The notes under the pieces: model-generated
Seen by the model: only the letters and a program-made list of their open reading frames with translations
Told to the model about the DNA's origin: nothing
Database searches by the model: none
In this document: positions 1-7,386 of the stretch, in pieces
Position numbering within the stretch: the first letter of the stretch is position 1
Layout: every line of letters begins with the position of its first letter
Translations under genes and position numbers: made by a program
Source: an uncultured Streptococcus sp.
GTDB taxonomy: Bacteria; Bacillota; Bacilli; Lactobacillales; Streptococcaceae
NCBI GenBank assembly: GCA_902461025.1
Contig: CABPWC010000024.1
Location: 1 to 16,435 of the forward strand
Direction: 5' to 3'
Length of the DNA: 16,435 nucleotides

Positions 1-1058
1 CTGGTAAGTTGGAAGAAATTGCTCAAATGGTGGACGCAGAAGAAATCACGACAGTTATCGTCAACAACCGTCTGACACCTCGTCAAAATGTCAATTTAGA
101 GGAAGTGTTGGGTGTTAAAGTCATTGACCGTATGCAGTTGATTTTGGATATCTTTGCCATGCGGGCTCGAAGCCATGAAGGAAAACTCCAAGTTCATCTA
201 GCCCAGCTCAAGTACCTCTTGCCTCGTTTGGTTGGTCAGGGGATTATGCTTAGTCGTCAGGCAGGGGGGATTGGTTCCCGTGGTCCAGGTGAAAGTCAGC
301 TAGAACTAAATCGTCGGAGCGTTCGCAACCAGATTACAGATATCGAACGCCAACTCAAGGTCGTTGAGAAAAATCGAGCGACAGTTCGAGAAAAACGGTT
401 GGAGTCAAGTACCTTTAAGATTGGCTTGATTGGTTATACCAATGCTGGGAAATCGACCATTATGAACACCTTGACCAGTAAGACCCAGTATGAAGCAGAT
501 GAGCTTTTTGCGACTCTTGATGCTACAACTAAAAGCATCCATCTGGGAGGGAATCTACAAGTAACTTTAACCGATACCGTTGGTTTTATTCAAGATTTAC
601 CAACTGAGTTGGTGTCCAGTTTCAAGTCTACTTTAGAAGAAAGCAAGCATGTAGATCTCTTGGTCCATGTCATCGATGCTAGCAATCCTTATCACGAGGA
701 GCATGAAAAAACAGTTTTCTCTATCATGAAAGACTTGGACATGGAGGATATTCCTCGCTTAACCCTTTATAATAAAGCGGATTTGGTGGAGGACTTTACG
801 CCTACTCAAACGCCATACGCTCTGATTTCGGCAAAGTCTAAAGATAGTCGAGAACAGTTGCAGACTTTATTGCTAGGTAAAATTAAGGAAATTTTTGAAG
901 CATTTACCCTGCGCGTGCCTTTTTCTAAATCTTACAAGATTCATGATTTAGAAAGTGTTGCGATTCTAGAAGAACGTGACTACCAAGATGATGGTCAAGT
1001 CATCACAGGCTACATTTCTGAGAAAAACAAATGGAGATTAGAGGAATTTTATGACTGA
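1..1058 (+). CDS. hflX: GTPase HflX (5' end outside window)
   Basis: HflX is a ribosome-associated GTPase of the TRAFAC class that binds the 50S subunit and splits or rescues stalled ribosomes. The reading frame is open from the first complete codon at position 3, so the N-terminus is cut by the window edge. The TTG at 9 is only an internal codon; the part seen (about 350 residues) is shorter than the roughly 410 aa usual for the family. Numbering from that TTG, the glycine-rich HflX linker with GGIGSRGPGE is at 86-95, the P-loop GYTNAGKST at 142-150, the G2 region ATLDATT at 168-174, DTVGF (G3) at 189-193, NKAD (G4) at 255-258 and SAKS (G5) at 274-277. All nucleotide-binding motifs are intact. 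The stop overlaps the next gene by 8 nt, so the two are probably translationally coupled. Confidence 0.97.
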   Translation, partial: GKLEEIAQMVDAEEITTVIVNNRLTPRQNVNLEEVLGVKVIDRMQLILDIFAMRARSHEGKLQVHLAQLKYLLPRLVGQGIMLSRQAGGIGSRGPGESQLELNRRSVRNQITDIERQLKVVEKNRATVREKRLESSTFKIGLIGYTNAGKSTIMNTLTSKTQYEADELFATLDATTKSIHLGGNLQVTLTDTVGFIQDLPTELVSSFKSTLEESKHVDLLVHVIDASNPYHEEHEKTVFSIMKDLDMEDIPRLTLYNKADLVEDFTPTQTPYALISAKSKDSREQLQTLLLGKIKEIFEAFTLRVPFSKSYKIHDLESVAILEERDYQDDGQVITGYISEKNKWRLEEFYD

Positions 1059-1674
1059 TATCAAAACATTAGCTCTCAAGTATGGTGGATATACGAGTCT
1101 GGACAAGGTCTATCTAGATCAGCTTTTAGCTGGTAGATCTGACCAGGAACAGCTAGCTCTCATCACTCCTCCTCCTAGCGTAGTGAATGCCTACTTTGCA
1201 GAACTCTACCAAAAGAAGAGCCCTCAAGCCGCGACAGATTATTTTGCTGAATTGAGTCGGGAGTTGAATCTTTATAATACTGATCCAAGTTTCACTCTAG
1301 AAAACAAGCCCTTTATTCGCCTCAATCTATCTGGTAAATCCTTTGGATTTTGCTACGAAAAAGAAGGTCTTGGTCGCATTTTTTCAGAAGCTGAGGAAGT
1401 CATTACGGATGAATTACTCTTTGAGATTGCGCAAATTTTCCCTCATCAGCTCGTTTTTGAGGAGTCTGGCAACATCTATATGAAGGCTATCGGAGACGAA
1501 GAAGTTGTTAGCGTGGAAAATCTCACAGCCTTGACAGATTTGGAAAATTTGGCAGATGGTCGCAAGCGTCTCAAAGGATACAGCCAAGAGGATTTGCTAC
1601 AAGAAGCTAAATCTTTCTCTGGCAAGTTTTATTACCGCTCGGAAAACCGCACTGCTATGTTATATTTTGATTAA
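1051..1674 (+). CDS. Conserved streptococcal protein of unknown function (207 aa)
   Basis: I do not recognise a characterised domain. The protein is acidic and soluble-looking, with no signal peptide or membrane segment. Its N-terminal third is helical in character, followed by an alternating region with FEESGNIYMKAIG near the middle. The ATG lies 8 nt inside the end of hflX, and rnz begins 14 nt after its stop, so it is the middle cistron of an hflX-rnz transcript. From memory the same order occurs in pneumococcus. I recall homologues sometimes labelled cystathionine beta-lyase; nothing here resembles a PLP enzyme, so that label should not be copied. A role in RNA or ribosome metabolism would be a guess from context only. 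Confidence 0.85.
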   Translation: MTDIKTLALKYGGYTSLDKVYLDQLLAGRSDQEQLALITPPPSVVNAYFAELYQKKSPQAATDYFAELSRELNLYNTDPSFTLENKPFIRLNLSGKSFGFCYEKEGLGRIFSEAEEVITDELLFEIAQIFPHQLVFEESGNIYMKAIGDEEVVSVENLTALTDLENLADGRKRLKGYSQEDLLQEAKSFSGKFYYRSENRTAMLYFD

Positions 1675-1688
1675 TTAGAAAGTATCGA

Positions 1689-2618
1689 ATGGATATTCAA
1701 TTTTTAGGAACGGGGGCTGGTCAGCCCTCTAAAGCCCGCAATGTTTCAAGTCTCGCTCTGAAACTCTTGGACGAGATTAACGAAGTTTGGCTTTTTGACT
1801 GTGGAGAAGGAACGCAAAATCGCATTCTGGAAACTACAATTCGACCACGTAAGGTCAGCAAAATCTTTATCACCCACTTACATGGAGACCATATCTTTGG
1901 ATTGCCTGGTTTTCTCTCTAGTCGTGCCTTTCAAGCCAATGAAGAGCAAACAGATTTGGAAATCTATGGTCCCCAAGGCATCAAATCTTTTGTCTTGACC
2001 AGTCTACGAGTGTCAGGTTCACGCCTGCCCTATAAGATTCATTTCCATGAATTTGACCAAGCTTCTCTTGGGAAAATTCTTGAAACAGATAAATTTACAG
2101 TATATGCGGAAGAGTTGGATCACACTATTTTCTGTGTCGGCTATCGTATCATGCAAAAGGATCTAGAAGGCACTCTGGATGCTGAAAAGCTCAAGGCTGC
2201 CGGCGTACCATTTGGACCGCTTTTTGGTAAAATCAAAAACGGGCAGGATGTCATCCTAGAAGACGGCACCGAGATTAAGGCAGCAGACTATATCTCAGCC
2301 CCACGACCTGGTAAGATTATCACTATCTTAGGTGACACTCGAAAAACCAATGCCAGTGTGCGTCTGGCTGTTAATGCTGATGTCCTTGTCCATGAGTCCA
2401 CTTATGGCAAGGGTGATGAAAAAATTGCCCGCAATCATGGTCACTCAACCAACATGCAAGCTGCACAAGTAGCGGTAGAAGCAGGTGCCAAACGCCTCTT
2501 GCTCAACCATATCAGCGCCCGTTTTCTTTCAAAAGATATCAGCCAGCTTAAGAAAGATGCTGCAACGATTTTTGAAAACGTCCATGTGGTCAAAGACTTG
2601 GAAGAAGTGGAAATCTAG
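1689..2618 (+). CDS. rnz: Ribonuclease Z (tRNase Z)
   Basis: RNase Z is a zinc-dependent endonuclease of the metallo-beta-lactamase fold. It cuts the 3' trailer from tRNA precursors, mainly those lacking an encoded CCA. At 309 residues it is the normal length for the short bacterial form. Metal-ligand motif HLHGDH is at 63-68, with further conserved His145, Asp216 (GDTR at 215-218), HEST at 235-238, NHGHS at 249-253 and His274. The tRNA-gripping flexible arm lies at about 155-200 and has the GP-containing signature PFGPLFGKIKNG. The ribosome binding site is weak (AGAAAG about 6 nt upstream), consistent with translation inside an operon. The next gene starts 20 nt after the stop. The sequence looks complete and functional. 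Confidence 0.98.
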   Translation: MDIQFLGTGAGQPSKARNVSSLALKLLDEINEVWLFDCGEGTQNRILETTIRPRKVSKIFITHLHGDHIFGLPGFLSSRAFQANEEQTDLEIYGPQGIKSFVLTSLRVSGSRLPYKIHFHEFDQASLGKILETDKFTVYAEELDHTIFCVGYRIMQKDLEGTLDAEKLKAAGVPFGPLFGKIKNGQDVILEDGTEIKAADYISAPRPGKIITILGDTRKTNASVRLAVNADVLVHESTYGKGDEKIARNHGHSTNMQAAQVAVEAGAKRLLLNHISARFLSKDISQLKKDAATIFENVHVVKDLEEVEI

Positions 2619-2638
2619 AAGATTGAGAAAGGAAAAGT

Positions 2639-3394
2639 ATGTCTACTATTCTCATTACAGGTGCTAGCGGGGGTCTAGCCCAAGAAATGGTCAAACTCTT
2701 GCCAGATGACCAACTCATTTTGCTAGGTAGAAATAAGGAAAAACTAGTTCAGCTATACGGAAATCATCCTCAGGCAGAATTGATTGAAATTGATATTACC
2801 GACGTTCAAGCCTTAGAAGAACTAGTTGCTGAACTCTATCAGCGTTATGGTAAGATTGATGTCTTGATTAACAACGCTGGATATGGGATTTTTGAAGATT
2901 TTGACAAGATTTCTAATCAAGATATTCATCAAATGTTTGAAGTCAATACTTTTGCTTTGATGAATCTGTCTCGTTTGGTTGCTTCTCGTATGAAGGAGAC
3001 TCGAAAAGGTCATATCATCAATATCGTCAGCATGGCAGGATTGATTGCGACTGCTAAGTCAAGCCTTTACTCAGCGACTAAGTTTGCGGCTATCGGTTTT
3101 TCAAATGCTCTTCGCCTTGAGCTCATGCCCTATGGTGTCTATGTGACAACTGTTAATCCAGGACCTATCCGTACAGGATTTTTTGACCAGGCAGACCCAG
3201 ATGGGACCTACCTCAAATCGGTCGACCGCTTCCTACTTGAACCAGATGCTGTCGCGCAAAAGATTGTTAAGACTATCGGAAAAAACAAACGCGAGCTCAA
3301 TCTCCCAATCTTACTCAATCTAGCCCACAAGTTTTATACTCTCTTTCCTAAGCTGGCAGATAAGTTGGCAGGAGAAACCTTTAATTATAAGTGA
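2639..3394 (+). CDS. Short-chain dehydrogenase/reductase (SDR), classical type
   Basis: This is an NAD(P)-dependent oxidoreductase with a Rossmann fold, 251 aa, the usual size for a classical SDR. The cofactor loop is TGASGGLA at 7-14, with alanine at the last position where TGxxxGxG has glycine. NNAG is at 78-81, the active-site Asn in VNTF at 103, the catalytic Ser near 131 (IVSMAG), YSATK with Tyr144 and Lys148, and PGPIRTG at 174-180. The substrate cannot be predicted; many such streptococcal genes are annotated only as oxidoreductase. A GAAAGGA ribosome binding site supports the ATG. It is the last gene of the hflX-rnz operon and is followed directly by a hairpin that could terminate transcription. 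Confidence 0.95.
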   Translation: MSTILITGASGGLAQEMVKLLPDDQLILLGRNKEKLVQLYGNHPQAELIEIDITDVQALEELVAELYQRYGKIDVLINNAGYGIFEDFDKISNQDIHQMFEVNTFALMNLSRLVASRMKETRKGHIINIVSMAGLIATAKSSLYSATKFAAIGFSNALRLELMPYGVYVTTVNPGPIRTGFFDQADPDGTYLKSVDRFLLEPDAVAQKIVKTIGKNKRELNLPILLNLAHKFYTLFPKLADKLAGETFNYK

Positions 3395-3395
3395 G

Positions 3396-3428
3396 AAAGC
3401 TGTTCCCTTGAGGAAGGGCTTTTGCTTT
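3396..3428 (+). terminator. Probable rho-independent terminator after the SDR gene
   Basis: Just after the SDR stop, CCCTT and AAGGG flank a GAGG loop. An outer AAAGC/GCTTT pairing surrounds an internal loop of T-rich sequence. The hairpin is followed by only a modest T/A tract, so efficiency may be partial. Its place between the housekeeping operon and a region with its own promoter supports the call. Confidence 0.5.
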
Positions 3429-3502
3429 AATTAGGAGAAGTTGTTCATTAAAAATAATCCCTGAAAATACTGGTAGTTTATCCCTATTTGATAGCTTTGT
3501 AG

Positions 3503-3508
3503 TATAAT
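3503..3508 (+). promoter_or_regulatory. Candidate -10 box (TATAAT) for the SUKH/ankyrin island
   Basis: A perfect TATAAT lies 87 nt before the first gene of the island. No good -35 hexamer is found 16-18 bp upstream, nor a TGn extension, so it may need an activator or be weak. If used, the transcript would start near 3515 and carry a leader of about 80 nt that contains the palindrome at 3543-3556. Confidence 0.45.
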
Positions 3509-3542
3509 TGTGATAAGAAAGTTCATCGGAAAAAGAAGACCT

Positions 3543-3556
3543 AAACTAGCTAGTTT
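3543..3556. repeat. Perfect 14-bp palindrome AAACTAGCTAGTTT
   Basis: The sequence equals its own reverse complement and lies in the presumed leader of the island, between the -10 box and the ribosome binding site. It could be an operator for a dimeric regulator. With no central loop it is a poor RNA hairpin. No known streptococcal regulator site comes to mind. Confidence 0.5.
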
Positions 3557-3594
3557 GCTGTAGAAAATGGATTATTTATAGTCGGAGGTCGACA

Positions 3595-4164
3595 ATGGAA
3601 TTATTGACAATTGACCAAATCATTTCCATTATTGAAGAAGTAACACAAGGGCTTGACCCTGAGATAAGAGAAGGAATTGTCCTGAATAAAACAGATTTGC
3701 CAGTGTCCGAATTAGATCGTTTGAAAAGCCAACTTCAAATCCAAGATTTGGATCCGATTTTTAGGAAAAATATTCTGGCCTATAACTGGGGGCAGATAGG
3801 TTTTTTAAGTTACCAGTTTGGATATGGGGACGGCACTAGTCTTACTTGGCTGATCAATCGCAATTTGGAATACCATGATTACTCGACTCTACAAGAAAGT
3901 GGCTTGATCATCATTGCAAATGGAGATCCCTACACTATTTTGCTGGATTGTCAATCTGGGACTGTCTATGCTCTTGATGCAGAGATGACTTATGATGAAA
4001 AAATATGGCTGGCACCAGATTTTCTAGCATTTGTTAGAGCCATGGGAACGGCTCAATCTGCAGTTTGGAAGGATTGTGAAAGTGACTTCATCCACTTGAT
4101 GACTAGAAAAGGCCATGAGTCCAGTTTGATATTCTGGCAGAGTCTGGTCGGATTTTATGATTGA
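3595..4164 (+). CDS. SUKH (SMI1/KNR4) family protein, probable immunity protein
   Basis: This is a 189-aa soluble protein with no signal peptide. The core motif of the SMI1/KNR4 superfamily is visible in the second half: a hydrophobic strand GLIIIANGDPYTILLD at about 103-118, then SGTVYALDAEM at 121-131 and a terminal helix containing LAPDFLAFVRAMG at 139-151. Family members in bacteria mostly act as intracellular immunity proteins that bind and neutralise nuclease or deaminase toxins of polymorphic toxin systems; which toxin is unknown here. A perfect GGAGGT ribosome binding site at 3584-3589 fixes the ATG. It is the first gene of a seven-gene + strand cluster; the next gene starts 18 nt after its stop. 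Family assignment is good, toxin-neutralising function is inferred. Confidence 0.82.
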   Translation: MELLTIDQIISIIEEVTQGLDPEIREGIVLNKTDLPVSELDRLKSQLQIQDLDPIFRKNILAYNWGQIGFLSYQFGYGDGTSLTWLINRNLEYHDYSTLQESGLIIIANGDPYTILLDCQSGTVYALDAEMTYDEKIWLAPDFLAFVRAMGTAQSAVWKDCESDFIHLMTRKGHESSLIFWQSLVGFYD

Positions 4165-4182
4165 AAATAGAAGGAGCAGGTC

Positions 4183-4620
4183 ATGGAATTTATAGTAGCT
4201 GAGGAGGGAATTCCTCAAAATATCGGATGTCAGGGAGCCTTGATTGCCTATTATGGCAGCGAGATAGAATTTCATTATGAAACCGTGCCACCGCACGGTG
4301 ATGAGATTTTTTCTGCCAAGTTGCCTTTGTTAGGGCTTGATCTGCCCTTTTGGATCTATGGGAGAAATCTCATATTCTTAGACGCTTACTACCTTTTAGC
4401 CGAAACTGTTAAGAAAGGAACGTGGGATCCGATAACCAGTATGCTCATCAACATTCATATGGGGAAATACGCCAGCCTAGACCACTGGTACAATCATATA
4501 TCTATTGAGCAAAACGGTCTTGAGTTGAAAAATGATTATGATGGACAAGTCATGACTTTGAAAACGGTTGACAAACTTCATTGGTTTGTCCTAGATACCG
4601 AATCAGAAGAAAGGAACTAA
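4183..4620 (+). CDS. Unknown 145-aa protein, immunity-like by context
   Basis: I recognise no domain. The protein is small and acidic, rich in aromatic and hydrophobic strand-like segments (for example FWIYGRNLIFLDAYYLLAE near residues 55-75). It has no signal peptide or membrane helix. It ends with a short charged tail whose coding DNA contains the AAGGA ribosome binding site of the next gene. Its own AAGGAG at 4171-4176 is well placed for the ATG. Size, composition and position between a SUKH gene and an ankyrin gene resemble immunity proteins of polymorphic toxin loci, but this is inference from context only. Confidence 0.75.
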   Translation: MEFIVAEEGIPQNIGCQGALIAYYGSEIEFHYETVPPHGDEIFSAKLPLLGLDLPFWIYGRNLIFLDAYYLLAETVKKGTWDPITSMLINIHMGKYASLDHWYNHISIEQNGLELKNDYDGQVMTLKTVDKLHWFVLDTESEERN

Positions 4621-4622
4621 AG

Positions 4623-5687
4623 ATGGCAAAGAAAAGAGTTACATTACCAAAAGAGTTTAAGGATTTAATGGATGAAGGAAATATTGAAGCCCTGAAAGCA
4701 GTCTATGATCGCTGTGAATTAACCGCTCATGATGGAAGATTTAGCTTATGTACACCTCTGCATATGGGAGGAGTACCAGATGAATTGGTAATCTGGCTGG
4801 TAGAAAAGGGCCTAGATATAAATGTCCCAGATTATTATGGAGCGACTCCTTTATACCGTCAAGCAATCTTGGGGAGAGATACAGTAAAACTCTTGTGTGA
4901 ATTGGGGGCAGACATTGAAAAGCCCAATACCTATGGCGATACCCCTCTACATATGGCAGCTGAGTTTTTCCATCCTAAGACTGTCAAACTTTTGATTGAC
5001 AAGGGAGCAAATGTCAATGTAGAGAATGATATGGGAAGAACTCCACTAGCTTCAGTCTTGATGGTTTGTCGGGGGATCTATATTGCCCAAACTGCTGAAA
5101 TTGCCTCTATGTTACTAGAAGCAGGTGCTAAGAAAACCTCTAAAATGAAGGAAAGAGTTGAGCAAATCGGCAAGGATTTTGAATTTCATCGAGAAAGTAT
5201 CCATCCTGACTACGTAGAGGCTGCAGATAAAGGATTAACAAAACTATATGAGCTCTTTGATGTCAAGCCTGTAGCCAAACGAATAACCCACGATGGAGTT
5301 TCACCGATTCTCGTAAAAGAAGGTAGCTGGGAGGAGCAATATGAGGAACTATGGTCTTTCTTGATCCCTTCGAGTGGAGCAGCCAAAACTGTTCAGGGAG
5401 AAGTTATCCGTATACCAGGTCGAGTCCGAGATGAGCTGGATCGCAATGGTGGGGTCAACTGGGACAGGGACTATAGAAAAATGCTTCAGGCTATGCCTCA
5501 ATACTTGTCTCTAGGAATCCCTCTTTCAGATCAAGAATTGGAAGAGACTAAAGAGCTTATTGCTCAAGTTCATGGGAAAGATTTTGATGACGAGCCTCGC
5601 CTAGACCGCCTGTGTCAGTTAGCTATTGCTTGGATTAAGCAAAATCCTGACCCCCTTCTCCTAGAAAAAACAAGTTATAAGCGGTAA
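4623..5687 (+). CDS. Ankyrin-repeat protein with a distinct C-terminal domain (354 aa)
   Basis: Ankyrin repeats fold into a protein-binding scaffold. About four are visible at roughly residues 10-170: TPLHMGG at 44-50, YGATPLYRQAI at 72-82 followed by LLCELGADI, YGDTPLHMAAE at 104-114 followed by LLIDKGANVN, and MGRTPL at 137-142 followed by MLLEAGAK. From about 195 on there is a separate domain, not ankyrin, with the conserved-looking stretch SSGAAKTVQGEVIRIPGR at 250-267 and NGGVNWDRDYRKML at 275-288. I believe this segment recurs in other bacterial proteins, but I cannot name the family. I chose the ATG at 4623 because AAGGA lies just before it; an in-frame ATG at 4581 falls inside the previous gene and lacks a ribosome binding site. 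No signal peptide is present, so it should act in the cytoplasm. Confidence 0.88.
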   Translation: MAKKRVTLPKEFKDLMDEGNIEALKAVYDRCELTAHDGRFSLCTPLHMGGVPDELVIWLVEKGLDINVPDYYGATPLYRQAILGRDTVKLLCELGADIEKPNTYGDTPLHMAAEFFHPKTVKLLIDKGANVNVENDMGRTPLASVLMVCRGIYIAQTAEIASMLLEAGAKKTSKMKERVEQIGKDFEFHRESIHPDYVEAADKGLTKLYELFDVKPVAKRITHDGVSPILVKEGSWEEQYEELWSFLIPSSGAAKTVQGEVIRIPGRVRDELDRNGGVNWDRDYRKMLQAMPQYLSLGIPLSDQELEETKELIAQVHGKDFDDEPRLDRLCQLAIAWIKQNPDPLLLEKTSYKR

Positions 5688-5706
5688 AAAGAATAAGAGT
5701 TTGACA

Positions 5707-6774
5707 ATGATTACATTAAAAAATATTGGAGAATTTAAATCGGTTCCACAACTTGTTAAGGACATCATAGAGGGAGACACCTTGGCCTTAGACCAATATC
5801 TTGCAAGTGGTTGGGATATTGACCAAGAAATAGAAATCAGCAAGTATACCTCTCTAAGCCCAATTGATTTATCCTTGATTACAGGAAATTTTGACTCCCT
5901 AAAATGGCTAGTGGAAAAGGGGGCTCATTTAAATGTAAAAAATAACCCTTCATTTTTGTTGGCTGTCAGGTATTGTGATGGTACGTTCATCAAGTATCTT
6001 ATGGAACATGGAGCAAAGATTCATAGTGTAAATGCTGTAAAGTCGGAAGCCTTTCAAGAAGCCTTATTTGGAAATAAGTTTGATAATCTAGCTATTATCC
6101 ATGCATTAGGACATAGTGTCGAAAAATATGGCGGAAAAGCATTTAGGAGAGCCGTTGCAGATAGAAATTATCAGGTGCTAGATTTTTTTATTAAAAATGG
6201 AGTTGATATAAACTATAATGCCTCCGACTCGGTTTATCCCTTTAAGCCAACGCCTCTCTGTGTAGCTGCAAGATATGTTGACCTAGATATGTGTAAATAC
6301 CTTGTAGAGCACGGGGCGGACGTGACTCTCACTGAAAAAGATGGTATGAGACCTTATAGTATCGCTATCGAAAAGGGGGATCAAGAGATGGCAGAATACT
6401 TTCAAAAACTAGAGCCAGTAGAATTTCATAATTTACGCAATAAATTGGATGAACTAAAACCATTTAAACTGCCTCGGGAACTTACCGATTTTCTTATGAG
6501 TCAAGACTTATATTTTGAACTTACTAACTGTGATTTTAAGTGGATAGAGTTTTTCCCTCTCATGCAAACAATTCCCTTAAAAAAAGGTCGTAAAAAATTT
6601 CTCCGTATTTCACGGTCAACCGGAGATTATACTCATATCTATATCATTTGGCATCCAAAGACAAATAAAGTAGCTTTTTACGATGAGGAACACGAAACTA
6701 TAAGTGATATTTGTAGCTTTAAAGAATTTATCTGCAATATGTCTAGACACTTACAAGAAATTCTTGAAGGTTAA
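5707..6774 (+). CDS. Ankyrin-repeat protein apparently fused to a SUKH-like C-terminal domain (355 aa)
   Basis: Residues about 15-235 carry degenerate ankyrin repeats, seen as SPIDLSLITGNFDSLKWLVEKG (51-72), FIKYLMEHGAKI (94-105), AFRRAVADRNYQVLDFFIKNG (145-165) and TPLCVAARYVDLDMCKYLVEHG (182-203). From about 245 the fold changes: KLPRELTDFL at 254-263, then FLRIS and IYIIWHPKTNKVAFYDEE at 311-328, and a helix SFKEFICNM at 337-345. This order resembles the SMI1/KNR4 (SUKH) domain, which would make it an ankyrin-SUKH fusion. The ATG at 5707 is preferred over TTG at 5701 because the weak AAGAG site lies 7 nt upstream of the ATG but only 1 nt before the TTG. The gene seems more AT-rich than its neighbours. 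The fusion is inferred by eye; a profile search should settle it. Confidence 0.82.
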   Translation: MITLKNIGEFKSVPQLVKDIIEGDTLALDQYLASGWDIDQEIEISKYTSLSPIDLSLITGNFDSLKWLVEKGAHLNVKNNPSFLLAVRYCDGTFIKYLMEHGAKIHSVNAVKSEAFQEALFGNKFDNLAIIHALGHSVEKYGGKAFRRAVADRNYQVLDFFIKNGVDINYNASDSVYPFKPTPLCVAARYVDLDMCKYLVEHGADVTLTEKDGMRPYSIAIEKGDQEMAEYFQKLEPVEFHNLRNKLDELKPFKLPRELTDFLMSQDLYFELTNCDFKWIEFFPLMQTIPLKKGRKKFLRISRSTGDYTHIYIIWHPKTNKVAFYDEEHETISDICSFKEFICNMSRHLQEILEG

Positions 6775-6798
6775 GAGAAATCAAAAAGGGGGGCTCTT

Positions 6799-7386
6799 AT
6801 GCAACTAATTGACCAAGTTAAAAAAATAGAAACTTATATTTGTGAGTATTTTGAAGACTGGGATTTGGATGACCCTGTAGAGGAAGGATATCTGGAAAAT
6901 TATCAGGACATTTCTGGTGCTTCCGAGGAAGAGCTTCAAGCCATTGAGGAAAGATTTGGTATTCGTCTACCTAGTGACTTCAAAGAGCTTTATAGCTATA
7001 AGAATGGGAGTAAATACCTCACTATTTTACCTTGTGTGATTGACCAGAGAGATCTGACTTTTTCTCTCATGAGTCTACAGGAAATTGAGACTTGTAAAAC
7101 GTACTTTCAAAATAGAGATGCTCTGTTAACAGAATTTCCCGACTATTTTTCTAGTCAAGACCTGGAAAATATGCGTGATAGTAGAATTAAGCCTTATCTT
7201 TTTAATAAAAAATGGCTTCCTTTTGCTCAGTATTGTGACTCTTGTTATCTCATGCTGGATTTTGATCCAGACCAGGAGGGTCAGGAAGGGCAGATTATTT
7301 GCTACATCCATGATCCTGACCAAGTGATTTATGTAGCAGAGAGCCTTAGAAATCTGATTGAAGGGATAATGGATGAGATCATATGA
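6799..7386 (+). CDS. SUKH (SMI1/KNR4) family protein
   Basis: This is a clear SUKH-1 type protein of 195 aa. The family's N-terminal signature ASEEELQAIEERFGIRLPSDFKEL is at about 41-64, where an acidic helix is followed by xLPxDF. The strand region has YLMLDFDPDQ and IICYIHDPDQVIYVAESLRNLIE toward the C-terminus. No signal peptide is present. A G-rich ribosome binding site (AGGGGGG) precedes the ATG. The stop overlaps the next start in the form ATGA, so translation of the two is coupled. The likely role is neutralising a toxin inside the cell, as for characterised SUKH proteins; the cognate toxin is not in the window. Confidence 0.9.
   Translation: MQLIDQVKKIETYICEYFEDWDLDDPVEEGYLENYQDISGASEEELQAIEERFGIRLPSDFKELYSYKNGSKYLTILPCVIDQRDLTFSLMSLQEIETCKTYFQNRDALLTEFPDYFSSQDLENMRDSRIKPYLFNKKWLPFAQYCDSCYLMLDFDPDQEGQEGQIICYIHDPDQVIYVAESLRNLIEGIMDEII

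Noticed and set aside
3450..3470. CodY-box-like sequence (CCTGAAAAT)
   Set aside because: Only the right half fits AATTTTCWGAAAATT; about five mismatches in 15 positions.
4024..4296. Open frame of 90 codons on the - strand across two island genes
   Set aside because: It lies opposite two well-supported genes with good start signals; shadow frame.
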